From the NCBI RefSeq assembly GCF_900168005.1, contig NZ_FUYP01000030.1:1-35332 (forward strand): 35,332 nt of DNA, read 5' to 3'. The DNA is from Sphingopyxis flava. GTDB lineage: Bacteria > Pseudomonadota > Alphaproteobacteria > Sphingomonadales > Sphingomonadaceae. A program made the translations under genes and the position numbers. Positions 7,180 to 15,339 of this stretch are shown one piece after another (the first letter of the stretch is position 1; every line of letters starts with the position of its first letter). The notes below the pieces were generated by a model, which was not told the origin of the DNA, ran no database searches, and saw only the letters and a program-made list of their open reading frames with translations.

Positions 7180-8535
7180 TCAGGCGCTGGTCTCTGCCGC
7201 ACCCCTTGCCCTGCTCCGCCCGATTACCAGGAACAGGATCACCGCGGAGACCGGGTGCAGGATCGCCAACCCCGCGAACAGCGCGATATAGTCGAACTGA
7301 GCGAGCAGCGTTCCGGCGAGCAGGTTTAGAACGAGGGACGTGCTGGCGCCGACCGCGCCGAGTATTCCCACCGCGGATGCGTTGATCTTGATTGGAAACA
7401 GGCCCGCCAGTAGGACGTTATATCCGACGAACCAGGCTTGGCAGACCGCGACGACGACGGTGATAATGGCCACCGCGACGAACGCGCTCGACGCCATGGT
7501 TATGAGCGCGCCCAAGGGCATCAGCGCGGCGCTGAGGGCAAAGACGCGAAGCTGAACGCGGATGGGGTCATGCCCGCGCTCCGTATAGCGGTCGACCAGG
7601 CGGCCGAGCATGATGCAGACGAGTACCGCGGCGATGTATGGGATGCCGCCAACGAAGCCCAGTTCGGCGAGCGACAACCCGGCGCGCTCCTGCAGATAGC
7701 CGGCGCTCCAGAAGAGATAGAAATACCAAACCGGATCACTGATCATACGCGCTGCGACGATTGCCAGGAATCTCTTGTCCCTGAGCAGGGCCTTGACCGA
7801 TGGAGCTTCCTCGGCGGCAGCCTTGGGCAATGGTGACGGAACGTTGCTCAGCACCGGCGGCGTGGAAGAACCGCGTTTGGTGTCCGCGAACCACCACATG
7901 ATCGCGACGACGATCCCGATCACCCCCGGTATCACGAACGCCGCGCGCCAGTTGAGGCCCGTCGCCAGCAAGGCAATCAACGGCGGGGCGAGGATGGCGC
8001 CGATATTTCCGGCCGGCGTTGCGATACTGATCGCAAGGGCGCGGCGTTCGACGGGAACCCAGTTCAGAATGGCGCGCTGAACGACCGGAAACGCGCCCGG
8101 TTCCGCGGCTCCCATCAAGACCCGGGACGCGGCAAGATGCCCGAAGCTGTGCGACAGCCCCGAGGCGATGTTTGCAACCGACCAGCCGATCGCGAACACG
8201 GTCATGCACACCCGCGTGCCAACCCGGTCGATCAACCGTCCGCTCACCACATACATGACGATGTAGGGCAGCATGAAAGCGAAGGTCAGCAGCGAATAAG
8301 CTTCGTCGTCAAACGCGAGCTGCGCCTTCATGACCGGCTTGAGAATAGACAGCGTCTGCCGATCGAAATAGTTGAGGACCAGCAGGGCCATCGCAAGTCC
8401 GATGATGAGCCACGCTTTTCGGGGCATTTTCTTTACCGGTGCGGGGCCGGCGGTCGCGGTCGGAGCTTGAGTCAACGGACGGGTCCAATCGATCGTGGGT
8501 GGTGGGCCGGAGCGCTGGCGTTCGTCCCGGCGCAT
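7180..8535 (-). CDS. MFS transporter, anion:cation symporter type (hexuronate/sugar acid-like)
   Basis: A 451-residue inner-membrane carrier with about 12 membrane segments. The early block LLVLNYFDRQTLSILKPVM and the loop GRLIDRVGTR are typical of the ACS subgroup of the major facilitator superfamily (ExuT, GudP, GarP relatives). A central cytoplasmic loop is at about residues 220-250. The start is uncertain: the ATG at 8535 adds a 36-residue polar leader, whereas the ATG at 8427 (MPRKAWLIIG) begins just before the first membrane helix; neither has a strong ribosome-binding site. It lies tail to tail with lacI. The substrate is probably the compound handled by the neighbouring dehydrogenase. 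A sugar acid would fit the transporter subgroup, a polyol would fit the kinase, and sequence alone does not decide. Confidence 0.85.
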   Translation of the reverse strand: MRRDERQRSGPPPTIDWTRPLTQAPTATAGPAPVKKMPRKAWLIIGLAMALLVLNYFDRQTLSILKPVMKAQLAFDDEAYSLLTFAFMLPYIVMYVVSGRLIDRVGTRVCMTVFAIGWSVANIASGLSHSFGHLAASRVLMGAAEPGAFPVVQRAILNWVPVERRALAISIATPAGNIGAILAPPLIALLATGLNWRAAFVIPGVIGIVVAIMWWFADTKRGSSTPPVLSNVPSPLPKAAAEEAPSVKALLRDKRFLAIVAARMISDPVWYFYLFWSAGYLQERAGLSLAELGFVGGIPYIAAVLVCIMLGRLVDRYTERGHDPIRVQLRVFALSAALMPLGALITMASSAFVAVAIITVVVAVCQAWFVGYNVLLAGLFPIKINASAVGILGAVGASTSLVLNLLAGTLLAQFDYIALFAGLAILHPVSAVILFLVIGRSRARGAAETSA

Positions 8536-8901
8536 GTTGCGGTCTCATCGTTCAGATCGGGCATTCTGGCAATAAATGCGGACGCGATCCCCACGATGCC
8601 GGACAGGATCGAGCGCCTTTCCTTACCGTGGCAGAGCACACCCCGCATCTGCCGGGCCCTGGGGTACGTCCCGCGCTGTTCGGACAGTCGGCGCGTGCGA
8701 AGCCGGCGCACGAAAACCATGTTCCGCGACACGAGGGCAGTCACGGAGCTCACCCGTCGCTCGCGTTCCCGCTCTCCAAGCCGCAGGCGCGCCCGCCCTC
8801 GAGGGCATGCATTGCGCCGACCCGGGGCCGGTGTGCCGGCGAGCGATGTCAGCGGGAATGCAAACGTATCACGAGTCAACCGTTCTGCCCCTTTTTCATA
8901 A

Positions 8902-8913
8902 CATTATCGTTAT
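8902..8913 (-). promoter_or_regulatory. Predicted LacI-type operator C (MFS side)
   Basis: The plus strand reads CATTATCGTTAT; its complement ATAACGATAATG is identical to operator B. The flanks extend the palindrome (13 of 14 matches to CATTAWCGWTAATG on the minus strand). It lies 134 bases before operator D, the same spacing as A to B. Confidence 0.6.
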
Positions 8914-9024
8914 TGTAAATCGACATGGGTAATCTGTCCATAGGGTGATTCTTATCAAGGCGATTGGCATAAATCTGTAATAAATCCGTGCAATAGCAAG
9001 ATTGTTGACTATTGGAGCCCGATC

Positions 9025-9055
9025 TGGCAGGTCTACATTAACGATATCGTAGAAT
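9025..9055 (+). promoter_or_regulatory. Predicted LacI-type operator D and promoter of the TonB receptor operon
   Basis: CATTAACGATAT at 9036-9047 is followed by two bases and TAGAAT (9050-9055) as a possible -10 box; GCAGGT at 9027-9032 lies 17 bases before that box. The operator overlaps a perfect palindrome ACGATATCGT (9041-9050). The layout copies operator A. A repressor bound here would block the promoter spacer. Confidence 0.6.
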
Positions 9056-9168
9056 CGGTGCGGCGATGCGGATAGAGCCTTTGGGCCGTGCACCCTCCGC
9101 CGGGCCGCAACTGCGCCACGGAAAAAGGCAGATTCTCAAATAACGACAAATACTTAGTGGAGGACGCA

Positions 9169-12063
9169 ATGAGGTTTAAGACAAGCCTGTTTCTCGCGAC
9201 GTCGACGGTTTCGATGTTGATGGCATTCGCCGCCCCCGCAGTCGCCCAGCAGGCGCCCTCGCCTGGCCCCGGACTGTCCAGCGGTGGAGACGAAATGCAG
9301 GCGAGCGAAGGAGAGGCGATCATCGTCACTGGTTCGCGCATCGCCCGGCCCGAGCTTGAGTCTCCGATGCCGGTCAGCGTCACCAACATGGAGCAGGCGC
9401 TCGACCTTGGCCGGACCAGTGCCATCGAGGCGCTTGAACTCGACCCGGCGCTGGGCACCAATCAGAATCTCAGCAGCGACGTCAGGGGCTGGGACGCGGG
9501 AATCGCGGCGGTCAACCTTCGCGATCTCGGCACCAATCGCAGCCTGACGCTGATCGACGGGCAGCGACGCGTGTCCGGCTCTGCGCGATCTTCCGCGGTC
9601 GATATCGGGATGATCCCGGTGAGCATGATCGATCGGATCGAGGTCGTGACCGGCGGCGCCGCAGCGATCTATGGTGCGGACGCGGTCACGGGCGCCGTCA
9701 ACATCATTACCAAACGCAACGTCGAGGGTCTGCACATTTCGGGGCTGGCGGGTATTTCCGAGCAGGGGGATGCAGCGAAATATCTGGTTTCGATTGCCAC
9801 CGGCGGCAAGTTTGCCGGCGACCGGGGCAGCTTCTCGATCGGCGGCACCTATTCGCAATCCAATCCGCTGATCTATACCGACCGTTTCGACTGGCGGGAC
9901 TGGCCGACCTATCGCGCAAACCCGGAAAATACCGGCATCGATGACGGCATTCCCGATCGGGTGCTCGCGCCGAACACCCGGCAGCTCTACTACGATTATG
10001 TGCCGACCTATTGGCTTAACGGTCAACGCTACAAGGTCGAGAACGGCAATGTGCGCGAATCCAACTGCGACATCGAATACAGCCCTGGACAATACGCCGT
10101 ATGCGATGGCGGCGACGGCAGGAACTTGAGCGACCGCGATCAATTCCGAGGCGGGCTGAAATCCTTGGCGCTGATGGGGCGGGTCGACTACAGCGTCACC
10201 GACGCCATTCAATTCAGCACGCACTTTTCCTATGCGCGCCAGAAGTATGACGGGACCTACAACTTTTGGCGCGACGACAGCCGGACGACCTATTTCTCCG
10301 GCCCGGTGCCCGGCGGACGCGGCGCCAGCGCGAAGTTGGACAATCCCTATCTGCCCGACTCGGTCCGGCAGGTGATGCTCGATAACAACCTGACCTCGCT
10401 GTATATCGACCGGACCTATGGCAATTTCCCCGAACGGGAAGAGGATCATGACCGCGAAAGCTACACGATCGGTTCCTCGCTCAGCGGCAAGCTGGGGTCG
10501 AACTTCAAATGGGAGGCCTTCTGGCAATACGGCCGCGTTACCGACGATGTCACCGAAGCGAATGTTCCCTGGAAATCGCACTGGATCGCAGCGCGCGACG
10601 CCATCGCCGATCCGGTGACCGGTACCCCGATCTGCCGCGATGCTGTGGCGCGGGCGCAGGGCTGTGTGCCATTCGACATCTTCAGCACCGAGCCGGCGAC
10701 CGAGGCACAGATCAAGTGGGCGATGGCTGACCGGCACGAACGGCGGGTCAACACGCAGCAGATCTATGGCGCGAACATCAACGGTCCCCTGTTTGCGCTT
10801 CCCTATGGCGATGTGTCGATCGCCGTGGGCGTCGAGCATCGCAAGGAAACGCTGAAGACCACGGACGATCCGCTCGCGCTCGCGGGTGAGCTGGTCTACG
10901 GCGCCGGTCCATCCGAACACCCCGAACTCGACAAATCGTTCAATGTGAACGAAGCCTATGGCGAAGTGGTGATTCCGCTTCTCCGCGACCTGCCGTTCGC
11001 GCGGCGGCTCGAGGTCGAGGGCGCCTATCGCTATTCGGACTACAGCACCGTCGGCAGCACCCATGCCTGGAAAGCGGGGGCCATGTGGTCGCCGTTGGAC
11101 GGACTCAGCTTCCGCGGCGTTCTCTCGCGCAGCGTCCGCACGCCGAATTTCGGCGAGCTTTACGAAGCGAAGGTCGAGACGCTCACCGGCGCCTATACCG
11201 ACGCCTGCTCGCTGGCGCTGTATTACGCCTCTGAAACGCGGGCGGCGAACTGCAAGGCGCTCGGGATCGACACCCCCTTCGAAACCCCCAGGATCGGCCC
11301 GGTCGTCGTCACCGGCGGCAATCCCGATCTCAAGCCCGAAACCTCGAACAGCCTGACGCTCGGCGCCATTCTGCAACCGCGATTCCTGCCGGGCCTCGAC
11401 ATCACCGTCGATTATTGGGACATCGACATCAAGAATGTCATCACCCAGTTTTCTTACGCCACGCTCATCCGGCTGTGCGTCGATGCGCCGACGATCGACA
11501 ATCCCTATTGCGCTCGCGTCACCCGCGATCCGGTCACCCATTTTGCGACGCGCGTCGAATCGAACCAGCTCAACGCCGCCCGGCTCTATGCGCGCGGCAT
11601 CGATATCGGGATGGCCTATCGCCGGCCGCTGGGCGAAGGCACACTCAGCCTGTCCTTCAAGGGCACCTATCTCCTCGACAAGGTGACGGAAACGACACCC
11701 GGCATCCCGGAAGGAGATGTCGTTTACGATGGCGCGTGGGAGAATCCGAGGTTCCGCGGCACCCTGCTGATGTCGTACAAGATCGACGACCTCAACATCG
11801 CGCTCAACACGCGCTTCATCAGCGCCGCGACGTACGAACTGAACACCGATTCGGATGAAGCCTATCCGCGCCAGCATATTCCGGCAAAGGTGTATAACGA
11901 CTTGTCCGTGCAATATGATATCGGGGATAAATATCAGTTCGGCTTCGGCGTGAACAACATCCTCAACATCATGCCGACCCACATGCCGACGATTTACAGG
12001 GATGACAGAATATATGGCATCGTTGGCCGATATTTTTTCACCACGATCAAGCTGAATTTCTGA
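9169..12063 (+). CDS. TonB-dependent outer-membrane receptor
   Basis: A 964-residue outer-membrane transporter. The signal peptide spans residues 1 to about 27, with cleavage after AVA. The plug domain begins with EAIIVTGSRI and includes NLRDLGTNRSLTLIDGQR and the VTGGAAAIYGADAVTGAVN block. The beta-barrel follows and ends in an aromatic terminal strand (YFFTTIKLNF) with the C-terminal Phe expected for outer-membrane insertion. The start at 9169 is supported by GGAGGA at 9159-9164 and the signal peptide. It probably imports a large or scarce conjugate across the outer membrane using TonB energy. It is the first gene of a plus-strand operon with the amidohydrolase and two phosphoesterases, preceded by two operator-like sites shared with lacI. 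The type is common in sphingomonads; the ligand is unknown. Confidence 0.95.
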   Translation: MRFKTSLFLATSTVSMLMAFAAPAVAQQAPSPGPGLSSGGDEMQASEGEAIIVTGSRIARPELESPMPVSVTNMEQALDLGRTSAIEALELDPALGTNQNLSSDVRGWDAGIAAVNLRDLGTNRSLTLIDGQRRVSGSARSSAVDIGMIPVSMIDRIEVVTGGAAAIYGADAVTGAVNIITKRNVEGLHISGLAGISEQGDAAKYLVSIATGGKFAGDRGSFSIGGTYSQSNPLIYTDRFDWRDWPTYRANPENTGIDDGIPDRVLAPNTRQLYYDYVPTYWLNGQRYKVENGNVRESNCDIEYSPGQYAVCDGGDGRNLSDRDQFRGGLKSLALMGRVDYSVTDAIQFSTHFSYARQKYDGTYNFWRDDSRTTYFSGPVPGGRGASAKLDNPYLPDSVRQVMLDNNLTSLYIDRTYGNFPEREEDHDRESYTIGSSLSGKLGSNFKWEAFWQYGRVTDDVTEANVPWKSHWIAARDAIADPVTGTPICRDAVARAQGCVPFDIFSTEPATEAQIKWAMADRHERRVNTQQIYGANINGPLFALPYGDVSIAVGVEHRKETLKTTDDPLALAGELVYGAGPSEHPELDKSFNVNEAYGEVVIPLLRDLPFARRLEVEGAYRYSDYSTVGSTHAWKAGAMWSPLDGLSFRGVLSRSVRTPNFGELYEAKVETLTGAYTDACSLALYYASETRAANCKALGIDTPFETPRIGPVVVTGGNPDLKPETSNSLTLGAILQPRFLPGLDITVDYWDIDIKNVITQFSYATLIRLCVDAPTIDNPYCARVTRDPVTHFATRVESNQLNAARLYARGIDIGMAYRRPLGEGTLSLSFKGTYLLDKVTETTPGIPEGDVVYDGAWENPRFRGTLLMSYKIDDLNIALNTRFISAATYELNTDSDEAYPRQHIPAKVYNDLSVQYDIGDKYQFGFGVNNILNIMPTHMPTIYRDDRIYGIVGRYFFTTIKLNF

Positions 12064-12078
12064 TCCGAAGACTGAAAT

Positions 12079-12106
12079 GGCAAGCGAGACGGAAGCCTCG
12101 CTTGCC
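12079..12106 (+). promoter_or_regulatory. Perfect 10-bp hairpin between the TonB receptor and amidohydrolase genes
   Basis: GGCAAGCGAG and CTCGCTTGCC flank an eight-base loop. It starts 16 bases after the receptor stop codon and ends 10 bases before the AGGAG site of the next gene. No T-run follows, so it is more likely a 3'-end stabiliser or partial terminator that lowers downstream expression than a full terminator. Confidence 0.6.
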
Positions 12107-12130
12107 GTTCGCAATGAGGAGAACCGAGGC

Positions 12131-13717
12131 ATGATCCGATCCGCAATCGCCATTGCGGGAGCGCTGGCGCCCGCATTCCCCACCGCGGCGCAGGCGGCGC
12201 CGCGCAGCGCCAAGATCGAGGTCGTGCGCGGGGTGGAGGCGCGAGCCAAACTGTCGCAAGTCATCAACGACCAATTGTTCAGCTATGCCGAGATCGGGTT
12301 CCAGGAGCAGGAGACCGAGCGCTATCTGACGGCCCTGCTCGAAAGGCAGGGTTTTGCGATCGAGCGCAATATTGCGGGGCTGCCGACCGGCTGGGTTGCA
12401 CGGTGGACGAAGGGCACCGGCGGCCCGGTGATCGCGCTGGGCAGCGACATCGATGGCATCCCGAAAGCAAGCCAGACGCCGGGCATCCCTTGGCGCCAAC
12501 CGATGGTCGAGGGTGCGCCGGGCCACGGCGAGGGGCATAATAGCGGGCAGGCGATGAACATCGTCGCGGCGCTGGCGGTAAAGGACTGGATGGTTCGCAC
12601 GAACACCGCGGGTACGCTGGTGATCTGGCCGGGAGTCGCCGAGGAATTGCTGGGCGGCAAGGCCCGTTTCGTCCGGGCCGGCGTGTTCAAGGATGTCGAC
12701 GCCGCGATCTTCAGCCATGTCAGCAGCCAGCTCGCGACCGCCTGGGGCCAGCCCAACGGCACCGGCATGGTCAGCGTCGAATATACGTTCGAGGGTGAGA
12801 GTGCGCATGCCGCCGGCGCCCCGTGGCGGGGACGCTCGGCGCTCGACGGCGTGATCGCGATGGCCAATGGATGGGAGATGCGGCGCGAGCATCTGCGCCC
12901 CGAGCAGCGCTCGCACTATGTCATCAGCGAAGGCGGCGACCAGCCCAATGTGGTGCCGTCCGAGGCGAAGATCTGGTTCTATCTACGCGAGATGAATTTC
13001 GGTGCCGTCGAAAAGATGCTCGCGACCGCCGACGCCATTGCCGACGGCGCCGCCAAGATGACGAGCACGACGGTCAGCCGGCAAATTCTGGGCGTGGCGG
13101 CCACTCAGCACTTCAACCGCCCGATGGCGGAAGCGGCGCAGGCCAATATCGTCGCGGTCGGCCTGCCCAAGTGGGACGCCGACGATCAGGCGTTCGCACG
13201 CGCCGTGCAGGCGAATGTCGGCGCTAGCGTGACGACCGGGCTACCGACAAAGCTGGCGCCGTTCGGTCCGCCGCCCAAGGAACCGAAATCAGCCGGATCG
13301 GACGACATCGGCGATGTGAGCTGGACCGTGCCCACGATCACCATCCGCTATCCGGCCAATATCCCGGGGCTGCCGGGGCATAATTGGGCGAACGCCATCG
13401 CGATGGCGACCCCAATCGCGCACAAGGGCGTTCAGGCCGGCGCCAAGGTGATGGCGATGACCCTCGTCGATCTGCTGGCCAAGCCCAAACTGCTGGAGGA
13501 TGCAAAGCGCTATTTTCGCGAGGTGCAGACCAAGGACCAGCATTATGTTTCGATGCTGGCGACTGACGATACACCGCCGACCTGGCTGAACGCTGAGACG
13601 ATGGCGCGGTACAAGCCCGAACTCGCGAAGCATTATTATGATCCGCAACGTTACGGGTCGTATCTGGAACAGCTCGGGGTCCAATGGCCGACGCTGACGA
13701 GCGGGCCCGCGAAATAA
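12131..13717 (+). CDS. Secreted M20-family amidohydrolase, AbgB-like
   Basis: A 528-residue metal-dependent amidohydrolase with a signal peptide (cleavage near AQA, residue 22), hence periplasmic. Family blocks are GSDIDGIPKASQTPG (104-118), GHGEGHNSG (131-139, metal-binding His) and PGVAEE (167-172, catalytic Glu). The closest family I recognise is the p-aminobenzoyl-glutamate hydrolase B subunit (AbgB, about 480 residues) of M20D peptidases; this protein is longer at both ends. AGGAG at 12117-12121 supports the ATG at 12131. It hydrolyses an amide bond, releasing an acid and an amine; the substrate is unknown. It lies between the TonB receptor and two phosphoesterases, suggesting that the imported compound contains both an amide and a phosphate ester, though that is inference. 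Confidence 0.85.
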   Translation: MIRSAIAIAGALAPAFPTAAQAAPRSAKIEVVRGVEARAKLSQVINDQLFSYAEIGFQEQETERYLTALLERQGFAIERNIAGLPTGWVARWTKGTGGPVIALGSDIDGIPKASQTPGIPWRQPMVEGAPGHGEGHNSGQAMNIVAALAVKDWMVRTNTAGTLVIWPGVAEELLGGKARFVRAGVFKDVDAAIFSHVSSQLATAWGQPNGTGMVSVEYTFEGESAHAAGAPWRGRSALDGVIAMANGWEMRREHLRPEQRSHYVISEGGDQPNVVPSEAKIWFYLREMNFGAVEKMLATADAIADGAAKMTSTTVSRQILGVAATQHFNRPMAEAAQANIVAVGLPKWDADDQAFARAVQANVGASVTTGLPTKLAPFGPPPKEPKSAGSDDIGDVSWTVPTITIRYPANIPGLPGHNWANAIAMATPIAHKGVQAGAKVMAMTLVDLLAKPKLLEDAKRYFREVQTKDQHYVSMLATDDTPPTWLNAETMARYKPELAKHYYDPQRYGSYLEQLGVQWPTLTSGPAK

Positions 13718-13852
13718 CGCATCCGCCCGCTGGTGCCGCACCCTGACGGCGCCCGCGCCCCGGGATCGCTCATAACCCATCCGCGCCAGCCCCTCGCCTC
13801 TCGAACGCGGGCGGGGCCGGTCGAAACGGATAAGCGAAGGAAAAAGCGCCGG

Positions 13853-15298
13853 ATGTCGATGACGCCCCCCTTGACCCGCCGCCGCCTGTTCACCAACGCG
13901 GCGCAACTCGCGTCGGTGGCCGCGGCGTCGATGCTGATGCCGCCCAATGTGCAAAAGCTGATCGCGCAGCCGCCCCGGCGCCCGGGCACGCTGAAGGACA
14001 TCAAGCATGTCGTGATGCTGATGCAGGAAAATCGGTCGTTCGATCATTATTTCGGCATGCTTTCGGGCGTGCGCGGTTTCGGAGATCCCGATGCGCAGAT
14101 GCTGTCCACCGGCAGGAGCGTCTTTCACCAGCCCGATGCTGCGAGCCCGGACGGCTATCTGCTGCCGTTCCACCTCGACAGTTTTTCGACCAGTGCGCAG
14201 AAACTGCCCTCGACGAGCCATGAATGGACGGTGCAGCACCAGGCATGGAACGGCGGCAGGATGGACCAGTGGCTGCCGGCGCACCGCGCCGCCGACGGGA
14301 TCAATGGCCCCTATACGATGGGCTATTTCAAGCGCGAGGATATCCCGTTCCACTATGCGCTGGCCGAGGCGTTCACGATCTGCGACGCCTATCATTGCTC
14401 GGTGATCGGGCCGACCTGGCCGAACCGTTTCTATCATATGACCGGCATGATCGATCCGGAGGGGACGGGCGGCGGGCCGGTGATCGAGAATATCATGCCC
14501 CCCGGCGGGTTCCGCTGGAAAACCTACCCCGAACGCTTGCAGGACGCCGGGATCGACTGGCGTATCTATCAATATGGTGAGATGGGGAAACGCCCCAACA
14601 ACATCTTCAAATATGTCGCGCGGTTCCGCGACGCCGCGGCGGGTTCGCAACTGGCGCTGCGCGGGCTGCCGGATGCCGACGAGGACCGGTTCGCGCATGA
14701 TGTGCTCCACGACCGCCTGCCCACCGTCTCATGGCTGATGCCCTCCGCCGTGGGGTGCGAACATCCCGACTACATGCCCGCCGCCGGCGCGGATTTCATC
14801 GCTCGCCGACTCAACGAACTCGCCGTCAACCCGGATGTCTGGGCCAAGACGGTTTTCATCCTCAATTATGACGAGAATGACGGCCTGTTCGATCATGTTG
14901 CGCCGCCCGTGCCCCCGGCCGGAACGCCGCATGAATTCGTCGGCGACGTGCCGATCGGCGCCGGCTTTCGCGTGCCGTGCATCATCATATCGCCCTGGAC
15001 GGCCGGCGGGTGGGTATCGAGCGAGCCGTTCGACCATACGTCGACCCTGCAATTTCTGGAGCGGATCACCGGCGTCCGCGAGCCCAATATCAGCGACTGG
15101 CGCCGCCGAACCTTCGGCGATCTCACCTCGGTTTTCCGTTTCCATCAGCCTGCGGCGGGGCCGCCAGTGCTGCCGACGACGGAGGAGGCGCTGGCGCTCG
15201 CCAGAAGCAACGCGGCGACGATGCCCTCGCCCTTCATTCCGGGCTCGGGCCAACAGGTACCGGTGCAGGAGCGCGGCGAGCGCAAGCGAATCCGATAA
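13853..15298 (+). CDS. Phospholipase C-like phosphoesterase, Tat-secreted
   Basis: A 481-residue member of the phosphoesterase family of bacterial non-specific phospholipases C and AcpA (PF04185). A twin-arginine signal is present (TRRRLF, residues 8-13) followed by an Ala-rich hydrophobic segment. The N-terminal active-site motif QENRSFDHYFG is at 58-68, GPTWPNR at 186-192, EHPDYMPAAGADF at 303-315, and the metal-binding NYDENDGLFDHV at 338-349. It lacks the extra C-terminal domains of the Pseudomonas PlcH/PlcN enzymes, so it is the short type. The start at 13853 is favoured by GAAGGA about 11 bases upstream; a second ATG follows at 13859. It would cleave phosphodiesters or phosphomonoesters in the periplasm or outside. 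It is 41 bases upstream of a paralogous phosphatase gene, so the two are probably cotranscribed. Confidence 0.88.
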   Translation: MSMTPPLTRRRLFTNAAQLASVAAASMLMPPNVQKLIAQPPRRPGTLKDIKHVVMLMQENRSFDHYFGMLSGVRGFGDPDAQMLSTGRSVFHQPDAASPDGYLLPFHLDSFSTSAQKLPSTSHEWTVQHQAWNGGRMDQWLPAHRAADGINGPYTMGYFKREDIPFHYALAEAFTICDAYHCSVIGPTWPNRFYHMTGMIDPEGTGGGPVIENIMPPGGFRWKTYPERLQDAGIDWRIYQYGEMGKRPNNIFKYVARFRDAAAGSQLALRGLPDADEDRFAHDVLHDRLPTVSWLMPSAVGCEHPDYMPAAGADFIARRLNELAVNPDVWAKTVFILNYDENDGLFDHVAPPVPPAGTPHEFVGDVPIGAGFRVPCIIISPWTAGGWVSSEPFDHTSTLQFLERITGVREPNISDWRRRTFGDLTSVFRFHQPAAGPPVLPTTEEALALARSNAATMPSPFIPGSGQQVPVQERGERKRIR

Positions 15299-15339
15299 GC
15301 GCCGGGCAGGGCGCTGCGGGGCAGCATGAGGATAACGAG

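Larger units (their letters stand above)
8536..9168. other. Long divergent intergenic region between MFS and TonB receptor genes
   Basis: About 630 bases without a recognisable gene. Positions 8536 to about 8880 are GC-rich and open in several frames, but their translations are Arg-rich and resemble nothing I know. From about 8885 the sequence turns AT-rich and holds two operator-like sites (8902-8913 and 9036-9047) and the likely promoter of the TonB receptor. If MFS transcription begins near site C, the MFS mRNA would carry a leader of roughly 350 bases. Confidence 0.6.

Noticed and set aside
8472..8879. A 135-codon minus-strand frame before the MFS gene
   Set aside because: It needs a TTG start, has no ribosome-binding site, overlaps the MFS start and is Arg-rich like non-coding GC-rich DNA.
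9154..12267. A 1037-codon open frame on the minus strand
   Set aside because: It is antisense to the TonB receptor gene, is Arg/Asp-rich without family resemblance, and arises from the high GC content.
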